A DNA stretch of 61,886 nt from Oscillospiraceae bacterium. Its GTDB lineage: Bacteria; Bacillota; Clostridia; Oscillospirales; Acutalibacteraceae. Below, in pieces: positions 15,692 through 25,545 of the stretch. Under the pieces are notes generated by a model. It was not told where the DNA came from. It did no database searches and was given only the letters and a program-made list of their open reading frames with translations. The stretch's first letter is position 1. Every line of letters starts with the position of its first letter. The stretch covers positions 1-61,886 of the forward strand of contig CAJTCU010000017.1 of assembly GCA_910574935.1 (NCBI GenBank), in the 5' to 3' direction. The position numbers and the translations under genes were made by a program.

Positions 15692-17459
15692 GATTTACAC
15701 CTACCTTCCAGTTTATTGAGGTCTGATAATCCCGCCACATCCTGGCGTAAAGCCCATCCTTTGCCAGGAGAGCGTCATGGGTTCCGCTCTCCTCCACCCG
15801 GCCGTCTCTCAGCGCAAAGACGCGGTCTGCGTTCCTAATCGTGGTCAGCCGGTGGGCAATCAGAATGACGGTCTTGCCCCTGGAGAGCCGCTCAAAGGCT
15901 TTCTGCACCAGCGCCTCGTTTTCCGGGTCTGCAAAGGCGGTGGCCTCGTCCAGAATGAGGATGGGCGCGTTTTTCAGCATGACCCGGGCAATGGCAATCC
16001 GCTGCTGCTCGCCGCCGGAGAGGTACACGCCCTTGGTTCCAACCACTGTGTCGATACCCTGGGGCAGCTTCTGGATGATGTCGTCGCATTGGGCCTCATG
16101 GAGTACCCGCTCTACCTCCTGCCGGGTGGCGTTGGGCTTAGACAGCCGCACATTTTCCAGAATGGAAGTTTTGAGCAATTTACTGTCCTGGAACACATAG
16201 GCAATCGCATCCGACAAGGCTTCCTGGGAGATGTCCCGCACGTTCCTCCCGCCGATTTTGACCGCCCCGCCGGTCACATCCCAAAACCGGGAGATAAGCC
16301 CCGCCACCGTGGTCTTGCCGCCGCCGGACGGTCCTACCAAGGCCATCGTTTCACCAGCCTCAACTTTGATAGATATATTCCTGATTGCATCCTCTGCACT
16401 GCCACTGTAACGGAAAGTCACGTTTTCCAGGGTAACAGAATTGTCCGCCAGTCGTTTACTGGCATGGGGGTCGGGCAGGGGCTCCGCGTCCAAAATGGAG
16501 TGAATGCGGCCCAGCGCGTCGGCCACGATCATGCCGTTCTCGCTCATATACATGACCTTGGACATGGCGGTGGAGATAATTGGCGTGAAAATCACGTAGA
16601 AGATAAAATTCAAGAGGATCGGCGCCACCGGCCCGCTGCCTGTCAGAATCAGCGCCAGCGCAATCAGGAACGCAAAGGCGCTGTTGATGAACACGGTGTA
16701 CATCAGCATGGGGCCCCGGCACTTCTTGCAGTAGGCAATGCAGTATTTGTAGTACTTGTCGATGGTGCCCTTGAACCGGGCGAAGGAGTGGACGGTCTGC
16801 CCGAAAGTCTTGACCACCGGCACGCCCCGCACATACTCCACTGCCTCGTTGTTCATGTCCGCCAGGGCGTTTTGGTACTCCTTGATGTCCTTTGCCATCT
16901 GGGGGCCCACCATCTTAAACATGGCGGAAAATCCCAGCACAATGGGCAAAAGGCTGACCAGCCCGAACCGCCAGTCGAACAGGAACAGCAAAATGACCAT
17001 GCAGATAGGCGTGGTGATCGCCGCCGACATATCGGGAAGCTGGTGGGCCAGATAGGTCTCGGTGGCGGCGCTGCTGTCGCCCACAATGCGGCGTATTTTG
17101 CCGCTGCCCATCTCGCCGATGAAGCCCAGGGGCAGCTTTGCGATATGGTCCATCAGCGCCTTGCGGATGTTCCCGGCGATACGGAAGGCCGAGAGATGGG
17201 AGCTCATCAGGGCGCAGAGGTAGACCAGGATGGACAGCAGGGCAAAGCCCACCGCCAGCCAGCCGTTCTGGACAACGTGCCCGGCCCGGGAAAAATCCGG
17301 GGCCACCGCAATGACCTCCCGGATAATGCGGAACAGGAACACGAAGGGGAACAGGGCCAGCACCGCGCTGACGGCGGACAGCAGCAGGGACAGGTAGGTC
17401 AGAAACCTGTGCCGCCCCGCGTAGCGCATGAGTTCCTTTAGATTGCTTTCTTTCTTCAC
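15684..17459 (-). CDS. ABC half-transporter, siderophore-importer type (IrtA/YbtP-like)
   Basis: The protein has 591 residues and starts at ATG 17459 behind AAGGAGG. The membrane domain (about 1-325) carries AKLPLGFIGEMGSGKIRRIV and the LAHQLPDMSAAITTP segment seen in the IrtA/YbtP branch. The ATPase has Walker A GPSGGGKTT (376-384), signature LSGGEQQRIAIARVML and Walker B ILILDE followed by ATAFADPENE, an exporter-type D-loop variant. It is the first gene of a two-gene unit downstream of tetR. The TTAGTT-AT-AACTAA operator at 17480-17493 lies directly before its ribosome site, which argues for control by the neighbouring TetR protein. Confidence 0.8.
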   Translation of the reverse strand: MKKESNLKELMRYAGRHRFLTYLSLLLSAVSAVLALFPFVFLFRIIREVIAVAPDFSRAGHVVQNGWLAVGFALLSILVYLCALMSSHLSAFRIAGNIRKALMDHIAKLPLGFIGEMGSGKIRRIVGDSSAATETYLAHQLPDMSAAITTPICMVILLFLFDWRFGLVSLLPIVLGFSAMFKMVGPQMAKDIKEYQNALADMNNEAVEYVRGVPVVKTFGQTVHSFARFKGTIDKYYKYCIAYCKKCRGPMLMYTVFINSAFAFLIALALILTGSGPVAPILLNFIFYVIFTPIISTAMSKVMYMSENGMIVADALGRIHSILDAEPLPDPHASKRLADNSVTLENVTFRYSGSAEDAIRNISIKVEAGETMALVGPSGGGKTTVAGLISRFWDVTGGAVKIGGRNVRDISQEALSDAIAYVFQDSKLLKTSILENVRLSKPNATRQEVERVLHEAQCDDIIQKLPQGIDTVVGTKGVYLSGGEQQRIAIARVMLKNAPILILDEATAFADPENEALVQKAFERLSRGKTVILIAHRLTTIRNADRVFALRDGRVEESGTHDALLAKDGLYARMWRDYQTSINWKVGVNHG

Positions 17460-17479
17460 ATGGATACCTCCTTAGATGA

Positions 17480-17535
17480 TTAGTTATAACTAACTATATG
17501 GCAAAAATAATAGGACCTAGTTAGCGTGCTAACTA
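17480..17535. promoter_or_regulatory. Two operator dyads before the siderophore-type ABC genes
   Basis: TTAGTT-AT-AACTAA (17480-17493) is a perfect 14-bp dyad of the form seen at 7182-7195. A second, TAGTTAGC-GT-GCTAACTA (17518-17535), overlaps the tetR stop codon. Both lie between tetR and the first ABC gene, which are on the same strand. A clear -35 box is not visible between them. Confidence 0.7.
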
Positions 17536-18146
17536 TTCTGTCCCATTATTTTTATCCAACCAGCAGTATAGAACTCCCTCAGCTTGGTGACAAACCGGAC
17601 CGCCCGCTCCTTTGGCATATCATGCCGCAAAACCTCAAACATTCCCTCGAACATCCCGCTGGCGATCATATGGCACAGCTCCCGGTCCAGTTCGGGGACA
17701 GTATGCCCCAGGTCCTTCAGTACGTCGATATACCGGAAAGTGTATTCCACCTCGATGTCCACCATATTATGAATAAACTGCTCATAGGGGGTGCCGCTGC
17801 TACAACAGATCAGCAGCTTGAACGCGTCCCAGTGCTCATACATATAGTCGATCATCCAGTCCACGCAGGCCCCGGACTCCTGCCCCATATGAGCGGGCTG
17901 CTCCTCCTTGGGGAGCTGGGCAAAGTCCGTCTGGGCGGTCATGAACCGGCCCATGACCGCCGCCGCGCAGGGCTCCACCAGGGCGGCGAACAGGGCCTCC
18001 TTGCTGGAGTAGTAGCCGTAAAAGGCCCCAGTGGTCACTCCAGCGGACTTGACGATATTCCGCAGGGAGGCTCCCAGAAAGCCCTTTTCCAGGAACTCGG
18101 CCTGGGCGGCCTCATGGATTTTTTCAAGCGTAGAGTTGTCGTCCAT
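17529..18146 (-). CDS. TetR family transcriptional regulator
   Basis: The protein has 205 residues and starts at ATG 18146, 4 bp after GGAGGG; the frame extends upstream but only the ATG has a ribosome site. The N-terminal helix-turn-helix is typical: ILEKIHEAA-like helix 1, then LGASLRNIVKSAGVTTGAFYGYYSSKEALF. The C-terminal ligand domain includes KLLICCSSGTPYEQFIHNMV, with two adjacent cysteines that could sense metal, haem or redox state. It sits directly upstream of two ABC operons, and its likely targets are the TTAG...CTAA dyads at 7182, 13904, 17480 and 17518. An ATAACGGTGTTAT dyad lies at its own promoter. Confidence 0.9.
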   Translation of the reverse strand: MDDNSTLEKIHEAAQAEFLEKGFLGASLRNIVKSAGVTTGAFYGYYSSKEALFAALVEPCAAAVMGRFMTAQTDFAQLPKEEQPAHMGQESGACVDWMIDYMYEHWDAFKLLICCSSGTPYEQFIHNMVDIEVEYTFRYIDVLKDLGHTVPELDRELCHMIASGMFEGMFEVLRHDMPKERAVRFVTKLREFYTAGWIKIMGQNS

Positions 18147-18170
18147 TTCGCCCTCCTTATAACAGCGTGA

Positions 18171-18211
18171 TATAACGGTGTTATAATAGCACAAACAGGC
18201 GGCTCTGTCAA
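18171..18211 (-). promoter_or_regulatory. tetR promoter with ATAAC dyad
   Basis: On the minus strand TTGACA (18206-18211) and TATTAT (18183-18188) are 17 bp apart. ATAAC-GGT-GTTAT (about 18172-18184) overlaps the -10 and start region, and another ATAAC half lies 10 bp further. This dyad differs from the TTAG operators, so autoregulation may use a different sequence or another protein. Confidence 0.65.
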
Positions 18212-18239
18212 GTGTAAATGACAGAACTATCTTCCGGGC

Positions 18240-18613
18240 ATACAATGGGCTGAGGGGTGTTCTCTGCCAGGGCCTCGGCCTTCGGCTAGCCGTAGATGCC
18301 GCTGGAAATCAGAGCGGCGCTTTTTTGCCAGTTTCAGCGACTCTGTATAGGCCCCAGGTGCAGCAGATCCCGACAGCGCTCCGGATTCCCGGGGTGATCG
18401 GCCGGCCCTGCCGCGTGAATGACATACTTTGCGGGCGGCGCAAATCCTGGAGTTATGACCGCCTCTCCCGTGCGAATGGGCGCAAAGAATACAGGCGGCA
18501 TGGAAGATAGCCCCGCACACCCCGCCGCCCATGAGCAGGCCGGTGTTTGCGACGTTAATAATGGCGTCCACCTGCACTTTTGTGATGTCCTGCCGAACGA
18601 TCTGAAACGGCAT
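18240..18613 (-). pseudogene. Macrodomain protein, decayed
   Basis: The gene starts [18 protein letters not shown], then [19 protein letters not shown]. This is the ADP-ribose-binding loop region of macrodomain hydrolases (NAAN and GGGV...AI motifs, the first altered to NVAN). After about residue 38 the frame is lost: typical pieces such as [20 protein letters not shown] and LISSGIYG appear in other frames at the expected places. Several indels and the lost end make this a pseudogene. The strand continues from the peroxiredoxin gene on its right. Confidence 0.75.
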
Positions 18614-18616
18614 AGA

Positions 18617-19081
18617 TCACTTCTCCCCGCGCAAATACGCCAGAATTTCCGCCGCGTTGGTATCCGGCTTCACCTTGGGCATGACCTTCTCGATTACGCC
18701 GTTTTCGTCAATGACAAACGTGGAGCGCACCACCCCCATGCTCACCTTTCCGTAATTTTTCTTTTCCTGCCACACGCCGTAGGCCTCGATTGCAAGGCGC
18801 TCCGGGTCGGAAAGAAGGATGAAGGGCAGGCTGTTTTTCTCCGCGAATTTCTGGTGAGAACGCACCGAATCCTTGCTCACGCCAATCACCACGGCATGGA
18901 TGCTTTTGAACTCCTCATACGCCCCCGCGAAAGCGCAAGCCTGCCGGGTGCAACCAGGAGTGTTGTCCCGGGGGTAGAAGTAGAGCACCACTTTTTTGCC
19001 CGCGAAATCCGCCAGCGATACCATGTTTCCGTCCTTGTCAAGCAGGGTGAACTCAGGGGCTTTCATTCCAACTTCCAGCAT
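18617..19081 (-). CDS. Thioredoxin-dependent peroxiredoxin (BCP/PrxQ type)
   Basis: The protein has 154 residues. The start is taken at ATG 19081 because AAAGGAGGA lies just before it and MLEVGMKAPEF is the normal family start; upstream Met codons are inside yaaA. FYPRDNTPGCTRQACAF carries the peroxidatic Cys in the PxxxTPxCT motif. A second, resolving Cys five residues later gives the CxxxxC arrangement of atypical 2-Cys PrxQ enzymes. It reduces peroxides with thioredoxin. It follows yaaA by one base, so the pair forms a peroxide-defence operon. Confidence 0.9.
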   Translation of the reverse strand: MLEVGMKAPEFTLLDKDGNMVSLADFAGKKVVLYFYPRDNTPGCTRQACAFAGAYEEFKSIHAVVIGVSKDSVRSHQKFAEKNSLPFILLSDPERLAIEAYGVWQEKKNYGKVSMGVVRSTFVIDENGVIEKVMPKVKPDTNAAEILAYLRGEK

Positions 19082-19082
19082 T

Positions 19083-19823
19083 TTAGCGTCCTCCTTTGAT
19101 GAATACATATACATTTTCTTTGGATAATTCTGGGTCAAAACAGTAGTCCAGATCCGCGAAATTGCGTATCTCTTTCGGATCCTCAATATCGTTTTCGGCA
19201 AGCCAACGTACCATCTGGCCCCGGGCTATTTTGCACATGGTTCCCTTTTCGAGGATCTTTCCGTCCAGCCACTCGCCGAATAAACAGGTTAACACGGAGC
19301 CCTCCGGGAGGTAGGGCATGACGGCCCGGCTGTACTCCTTTGACGCGAGATTCAGCACCCAGTCCCCTGCCAGCTCTTTTGCCAGACTGCCGCCCCAAAA
19401 GGCGTAGAGGTCTTTCGCGCCGTCCACTGACAATTTTGCCTGCATTTCTAATCGGTAAGGCGTCACGCCGTCGAAGGGACCTAGAACGCCATAAAAGCCA
19501 GATAAAATTCGCAAATGCTCCCGCAGGTACTCCAGCTGCCTGGAGGTCATCACGCCGGGCGCCATATAGCGATACTGTATGCCCTCATAAGAGAGGATTG
19601 CCGGGGTCAGGTTTTGGCGCAAGTCCATGAATTTCAGGCGCGCGATGTTTAGCTGGGCAATACTGTCGTTGCACTTCCAAACGGTCTGCAATTCCTGGCT
19701 GGACATTGCTTGGAGCGCAGCCAGAAGCCGCTCGGTTTGGGGCAGGAATCTGGGCAGCCCCTCCACGGGGATGTTGTCCGTATCTACATTCATTTTCTTG
19801 GCGGGGGCGATGATGATTTTCAT
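19083..19823 (-). CDS. yaaA: Peroxide stress protein YaaA (UPF0246)
   Basis: The protein has 246 residues, full family length. It starts MKIIIAPAKKMNVDTD. Conserved stretches include AILSYEGIQYRYM, LSGFYGVLGPFDGVTPYRLE, LNLASKEYSRAV and NDIEDPKEIRNF. In E. coli YaaA limits free intracellular iron and oxidative DNA damage during peroxide stress. The next gene, one base later, is a peroxiredoxin, which supports that role. Confidence 0.92.
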   Translation of the reverse strand: MKIIIAPAKKMNVDTDNIPVEGLPRFLPQTERLLAALQAMSSQELQTVWKCNDSIAQLNIARLKFMDLRQNLTPAILSYEGIQYRYMAPGVMTSRQLEYLREHLRILSGFYGVLGPFDGVTPYRLEMQAKLSVDGAKDLYAFWGGSLAKELAGDWVLNLASKEYSRAVMPYLPEGSVLTCLFGEWLDGKILEKGTMCKIARGQMVRWLAENDIEDPKEIRNFADLDYCFDPELSKENVYVFIKGGR

Positions 19824-19968
19824 GGGAAAGTCCTTTTGGGTTTTCTATAATTATAGCACAGTTCGCCCGAGAAGAAAAGGACGATTGCCATTTTCGGGCG
19901 GTTGATGTATGCTGGATGCAAAGAGTGTTTCTGGGGACAATTTGCCAGGAAACGCCATAAACTCAACC

Positions 19969-20004
19969 TGCGCAATACGGTACTTAGAATTGTGCGGTAT
20001 TGCC
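19969..20004. repeat. 36-bp hairpin repeat, copy 1
   Basis: This 36-bp stretch (starting TGCGCAATACGGTACTT and ending GTGCGGTATTGCC) recurs without a mismatch at 58927-58962. Its ends are inverted copies of each other (GCAATAC...GTATTGC), so it folds into a hairpin. At 58788-58965 the same sequence forms one end of a MITE-like element; here only one end is recognisable. Confidence 0.8.
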
Positions 20005-20540
20005 TTAACCGTTCCAACCGGGGGGAACCGCCGGATTTCGCGTAATTTGGATCGCGACAATCAGCGGATAAAATGTCTTTTTTGTATGCTTGAGTTCTTG
20101 CGTTGGAGACCCGGTGGCTTTGACATTCTTTGGGGTTTCGCACATGATTTTTGCGGCATTGGCGCTCCAAAATCCGCTCTGCCGTGGCCCCAAGCCGGCT
20201 GGTATTGGGAATTACAGTCCATAAACACAACCTATGAAAGGTACTGCCTGGCAGCTGGAAGCCATACCTGCCACCACTCTTTTGTGGAATTGGTCCACGG
20301 GCTTTGCGGGCGGGTTCCTGGGGTTTATTCTGTATAATCTCCCGCTGAATACCGCCGCTCTGCGGCGTGATGGAAATCATATCCCTCTCCATCGTGTTAT
20401 CTGCGTAGACATCAGCCCCGTGGTCCTGGCAGGGCTGCTCTCGTTTAAGGGCAATGAGCTGGCGATGCCTGCATCTGTAGGGCGCCGCGTCTTGAATTGC
20501 ACCGGAAAATATGGTAAAATCATGGATAAAATATAATCCA
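20005..20540. other. Stretch with no supported gene
   Basis: Both strands have short open frames, but none shows a recognisable domain, ribosome site or consistent coding character. The minus strand around 20380-20500 (ALKREQPCQDHGADVYADNT) looks protein-like and may be the relic of a mobile-element gene. The segment starts at the 36-bp repeat. Confidence 0.3.
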
Positions 20541-20563
20541 AATCCAAGAAAGGAACCTGACCC

Positions 20564-20992
20564 ATGAGAAAATACATAAACATATCATTTATATACGCTA
20601 TAGCCGCCATTGTCTGCGGCGTTTTCTACCGCGAGTTCACAAAGCTAACCGGCTTTTCCGGAAAAACATCCCTCGCCTTTGCCCACACGCATATGTTTGT
20701 GCTTGGAATGGCTGTTTTCCTGATAATCGCGGGTTTCAGCGCCATAACGGACCTGACCGGGCAAAAGCAGTTCAAGCCCTTTATGCTGCTGTACAATACT
20801 GGTCTGCCTTTTATGGTTGCCATGCTCTTTGCCAGGGGCATCCCCCAGGCGCTGGAGATAGAGCTCTCCCCCGGGGCCTCCGCCGCTATATCCGGCATGG
20901 CGGGAATCGCCCATATCATTATGACTATCGCAGTCGTACTGCTTTTCATGGCGCTTCGGAACAGTCATGTCACCGCGCGGCCCTCTAAGTAA
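20564..20992 (+). CDS. DUF2871 family membrane protein
   Basis: The protein has 142 residues and starts at ATG 20564 behind AAAGGAACC. FYREFTKLTGFSGKTSLAFAHTHMFVLGM is the family hallmark, with conserved HTH histidines inside the membrane region. Four hydrophobic segments (about 5-20, 38-60, 78-90 and 108-130) span the protein. The function of DUF2871 is unknown; the paired histidines could bind a metal or haem. It is a single-gene unit. Confidence 0.85.
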   Translation: MRKYINISFIYAIAAIVCGVFYREFTKLTGFSGKTSLAFAHTHMFVLGMAVFLIIAGFSAITDLTGQKQFKPFMLLYNTGLPFMVAMLFARGIPQALEIELSPGASAAISGMAGIAHIIMTIAVVLLFMALRNSHVTARPSK

Positions 20993-21013
20993 ACGATTTT
21001 TATATCTCTTATC

Positions 21014-21190
21014 TTAGGCAAAACCTTCTTCAAGCAAGGTCCACTGAAAGTCCTCCCACAGCAGTCTGCTGCCCACATCCGTTCCTTCCGGCAGCAAGAA
21101 CATCGCCACCTGATTTTCTATGCCGCCGCTGCTGGTCATATAGGCGTAGTCGCCGTTAATGGAATTCACCGTATAGTAAACCGGTTCCAT
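21014..21190 (-). CDS. Small conserved hypothetical protein
   Basis: The protein has 58 residues and starts at ATG 21190 behind GGAGGTG, 4 bp after the MATE stop. MEPVYYTVNSINGDYAYM and VAMFLLPEGTDVGSRLLWED suggest a small beta-rich protein. I have the impression that similar proteins are common in Clostridia, but their function is unknown to me. It is probably co-transcribed with the pump gene. Confidence 0.65.
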   Translation of the reverse strand: MEPVYYTVNSINGDYAYMTSSGGIENQVAMFLLPEGTDVGSRLLWEDFQWTLLEEGFA

Positions 21191-21194
21191 TGAT

Positions 21195-22553
21195 TCACAC
21201 CTCCCCAATCTGCTCTCTGGTCAAATCCTTAACCCACTTAAACTTTCTAAACCTAAACATGACCCATGGTATCTTCCCCACCTCGTCTAGGCAGGTGCAG
21301 GCATAAACCGCCAGGGGGGACCAGTGGAACACGAAAGCCCCGGTGAACGCCAGGGGCACGGCAATGCACCACATGCAGACGATGAGGCTGTACATATCGA
21401 AAAGGGTGTCTCCGCCGCCATCCAGCACACCGTTGATCGTCACGGTGTTCACGCAGCGGCCTATCATGTAAATGGCCATAATGACCATCATGCCCCAAAG
21501 ATACTCCCGGGCCTTGTCGGTAAGGGTGACCATGCCCACTGTAAGGGGGGTAACCGCCAGCACCAAAACGGTTGAGAGCAGGCCGATCACATAGGAAAGG
21601 TTCTTCAGGCGTATGCCGTAGGCTTTCCCTCTCTCAAGATTCCCGGCGCCCAGCTCATTGCCCACCATGATGCCCGCGGCGCTGCCGATACCGTTACACA
21701 GGCAGCAGATCAAATCCCTTACCACCGCCGATATGGAGTTAGCCGCAGCGGCATCGCTGCCCATATGCCCGATGATAGCGGTATAGGAGGTAAAGCCTAC
21801 GCCCCAGCACAGGGAGCCGCCTATCAGTGGCAGAGCCTGGCGGGCAAAGTCGGCGTTAAGCTGCCTGGGAAGCCTGAAAAACCGCCCCAGCGCGGGCCGC
21901 ACAAAACCGGGCTTTAGGGTTAGGAGCAGGCAAAGCAGCAGCTCCACAGCCCGGGAAATCGTGGTGGCCAGGGCGGCGCCCCTAGCCTGCATCCTGGGCA
22001 GGCCAAAAAGCCCAAAGATAAAGACAGCGTTCAAAATCACATTCATCATAACGGCGCTGGAACTGATCAGCGCCCCCAGCTTAACGTGGTCCGTAACCTT
22101 CATGGCAGTGAGATAGCACTGGGATATGCCTGTGAGAAGATAAGACCAGCCGGCAATTTGAAGGTATGTGCTGCCAATGGCAACAAGCTCTGGGTCAGCG
22201 GTAAAAATCCCCATAAGCATTTCCGGAACCAGCTCGCAGGCCAGGAAAAACAGCACCGACACCAGCCCCGAGTACCGAAGCATCATATTAAACAGGTCCT
22301 CAAGGGTGTACCTGTCTCCCTTCCCCCAGTATTGCGCACCCAAAATGGCGCCAGCCCCCGCGATAGCCCCAATGAACATGTTCTGGATAAACTGTATCTG
22401 TGTTGCCAGTGACACCGCCGTCATCTCCGCCTGGGCCACCGTACCCAGCATTAAAGCGTCGGCAGCGGCCACCAGTGCCAGCATCAGGCTCTGCATGGCG
22501 ATTGGCAGGGTGAGGCGAAAAAGGTCCTTATTGAATTTTCTTTTGTCTATCAT
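21195..22553 (-). CDS. MATE family efflux transporter
   Basis: The protein has 452 residues, the usual MATE length, with twelve hydrophobic helices. It starts MIDKRKFNKDLFRLTLPIAM. The two halves each show the family pattern (ALMLGTVAQAEMTAVSLATQ; TAIIGHMGSDAAAANSISAV), and GDTLFDMYSLIVCMW lies near the end. MATE pumps export cationic drugs or metabolites using Na+ or H+ gradients. A promoter with a perfect dyad precedes it (22588-22616), and a 58-residue protein follows. Confidence 0.92.
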   Translation of the reverse strand: MIDKRKFNKDLFRLTLPIAMQSLMLALVAAADALMLGTVAQAEMTAVSLATQIQFIQNMFIGAIAGAGAILGAQYWGKGDRYTLEDLFNMMLRYSGLVSVLFFLACELVPEMLMGIFTADPELVAIGSTYLQIAGWSYLLTGISQCYLTAMKVTDHVKLGALISSSAVMMNVILNAVFIFGLFGLPRMQARGAALATTISRAVELLLCLLLTLKPGFVRPALGRFFRLPRQLNADFARQALPLIGGSLCWGVGFTSYTAIIGHMGSDAAAANSISAVVRDLICCLCNGIGSAAGIMVGNELGAGNLERGKAYGIRLKNLSYVIGLLSTVLVLAVTPLTVGMVTLTDKAREYLWGMMVIMAIYMIGRCVNTVTINGVLDGGGDTLFDMYSLIVCMWCIAVPLAFTGAFVFHWSPLAVYACTCLDEVGKIPWVMFRFRKFKWVKDLTREQIGEV

Positions 22554-22587
22554 TGGTTTTACTTCCCCTTTTTGTTACTGACTCCAT

Positions 22588-22616
22588 ATTATAGAGACAA
22601 ACATAGGGTTTGTCAA
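22588..22616 (-). promoter_or_regulatory. MATE promoter with a dyad in the spacer
   Basis: On the minus strand TTGACA (22611-22616) and TATAAT (22588-22593) are 17 bp apart. GACAAAC-ATAGG-GTTTGTC (22596-22614) is a perfect 7+7 inverted repeat covering the spacer and -35, a likely repressor or activator site. No regulator gene is adjacent. Confidence 0.65.
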
Positions 22617-22626
22617 TGATGACGTT

Positions 22627-22923
22627 TTGCCTTGTGGTACTCTTTTTACCACGCCTTCCGGCATGCGTTGCCGCAAAACCGCCGCTTTGCAAGGTGAGCT
22701 TTCTAAAACGCTGGAAGCCACGGCAAACGCTGAAAAGTTTATGAAAGTGGTAGGCAGGTACACCGTCTTTGAGGAACGCATCCCTACCCTGTTGCGGGAG
22801 TTTGTGGAGAAAATCGTAATCCACGAATCGGAAGCCCTTGATGGGAAACGCCGGGGGAAGCTCCGCAGACAGGAAATCGAAATCTATGATTCTTTTGCCG
22901 GCAAGGTAGAGCTGCCCGACTAA
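22627..22923 (+). pseudogene. Large serine recombinase, C-terminal DUF4368 remnant
   Basis: The open frame reads ANAEKFMKVVGRYTVFEERI, then PTLLREFVEKIVIHESEA and QEIEIYDSFAGKVELPD. This is the C-terminal DUF4368 region of TnpX/TndX-type large serine recombinases. Catalytic, recombinase and zinc-ribbon parts are absent. Two strong hairpins follow it. It marks the former end of a Tn4451-like mobile element. Confidence 0.8.
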
Positions 22924-22925
22924 AG

Positions 22926-22963
22926 CCGTTCCCTGTCCGGCAGTCAGCCGGGACAGGGAACGG
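22926..22963. terminator. Perfect-stem hairpin after the recombinase remnant
   Basis: CCGTTCCCTGTCCGG pairs with CCGGGACAGGGAACGG around a short loop. No strong U-run follows, so it may be a structural or element-end hairpin. Confidence 0.5.
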
Positions 22964-22980
22964 TAAATTTTATCAAAAAA

Positions 22981-23016
22981 GCGCGCCGCAGATTTCACGT
23001 CTGCGGCGCGCCTTTT
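22981..23016. terminator. Strong intrinsic terminator
   Basis: GCGCGCCGCAGA (22981-22992) pairs perfectly with TCTGCGGCGCGC (23000-23011), followed by CTTTT. A run of A precedes it, so it can act in both directions. Confidence 0.8.
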
Positions 23017-23049
23017 GAAGATAAGCGGATGCTCCGATGTTTCAGGAGT

Positions 23050-23236
23050 TAGGGCTTGTTTGAAAAATCGAAAACGTCGTCTTTTTTGCCAGAAGAGGCC
23101 ACTTTCTACGTCGAAAATCCTCGTCAATCGCCAGAGTGACGTAGTTAGCGCAGCTAACTACAGCGGTTCTTCTCCTTGAAATTGTCCCCTTCTGGCCCAA
23201 AAATTCGTCATTTCCTCTATTTTCAAACAAGCCCTA
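23050..23236. mobile_element. MITE, 187 bp with 17-bp terminal inverted repeats
   Basis: TAGGGCTTGTTTGAAAA (23050-23066) is exactly inverted at the other end (23220-23236). Inside, the two halves remain partly complementary (GCCAGAAGAGGCC versus GGCCAGAAGGGG), making a long imperfect hairpin. The centre holds a perfect dyad GTAGTTAGC-GCA-GCTAACTAC (23141-23161). There is no coding potential of note, so it is a non-autonomous element mobilised by a transposase elsewhere. Confidence 0.8.
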
Positions 23237-23274
23237 GATTGGAGCAGAAGAATATTGCCAGGACAACACGGTTT

Positions 23275-24031
23275 TCATGGACTAAAACCGTCGAGAACTT
23301 GAATCATAACCTTTCTCGCCTCCTTAACACCGTTGGGGGACACTGTAGTTATACCGGTACGTATACCATTCAGGGAAACCGTTGTGAGGCACTCGCCCTT
23401 CTCGTCGTCAACCTTCACAATCAGTGCCTCAAGTCCATTGGGGGCAACGTAGGTCTCCTTCTCTATCTCTACACCTCTTTTAAAGTCTCCACTCAAATCA
23501 TAATAATAAGCGCGTTTTACGCGACTTCTCGAGCTCTGTTGTGCCGATGCGGCCGGTATACATTACTTGGTCCACATGAATTTCAACTTCTCCGATCTGA
23601 TAGTCCCCATATACACCGATTTCCCGCAAGCCCGTTTCAACCAGAATCGCAAACCGACGAATATTGTACGGATTGTCAAGCTCAGAGTAAGGAATCTCAG
23701 CGGCGGAGGCATCAAGCACCGGGGTGTTCATCAGCTCCAGCCCCACGAATTCCTCTACCTTTTCCCATGAATCAAAGGTTGGGCGTTCTGGATTAAAGGT
23801 GAAGTATTCGGAACTCGGGCCTTCCAGAGCCTTGAGTTCATCAGACAGACTGTCCACGGGATAATAGGTGATTTCCCCCCTAGACAGCGAAAACACTCCA
23901 TTGGGCTCTTTCGTAACCTCTATTGTCTCTGTTTGGAAGAACGATCCAACCGCCGCTACCGCGCCTACTGTACATACCATCAACAGTGCGACCACTGCCA
24001 CACCTACAGCGATTCGTTTCCAATTTTTCAC
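23275..24031 (-). pseudogene. Anti-sigma-like membrane protein, frameshifted
   Basis: The gene starts at ATG 24031 behind AGGAGGGG: MKNWKRIAVGVAVVALLMVC, one membrane segment (about 7-29), then an extracytoplasmic domain (GVFSLSRGEITYYPVDSL). Near 23512 one extra base ends the frame at ...SRKTRLLL. The true continuation (VKRAYYYDLSGDFKRGVE to VMIQVLDGF) lies in the next frame and ends at 23275. Gene order after a sigma factor and the single-TM layout fit an anti-sigma factor or its DUF4179/DUF4367-like relatives. The frameshift may be real or an error. Confidence 0.6.
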
Positions 24032-24045
24032 GGGCGTTCCCCTCC

Positions 24046-25524
<1,479 letters not shown>

Positions 25525-25545
25525 GGAAGGTTTTTCCTTTCTGAA

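Noticed and set aside
13949-17441. Plus-strand frames of 450 and 554 codons opposite two ABC genes
   Set aside because: The composition (His, Gln, Gly, Arg-rich) is that of an antisense frame; the minus strand encodes clear ABC ATPases.
23042-23230. Minus-strand frame of 62 codons
   Set aside because: It lies almost wholly inside the MITE.
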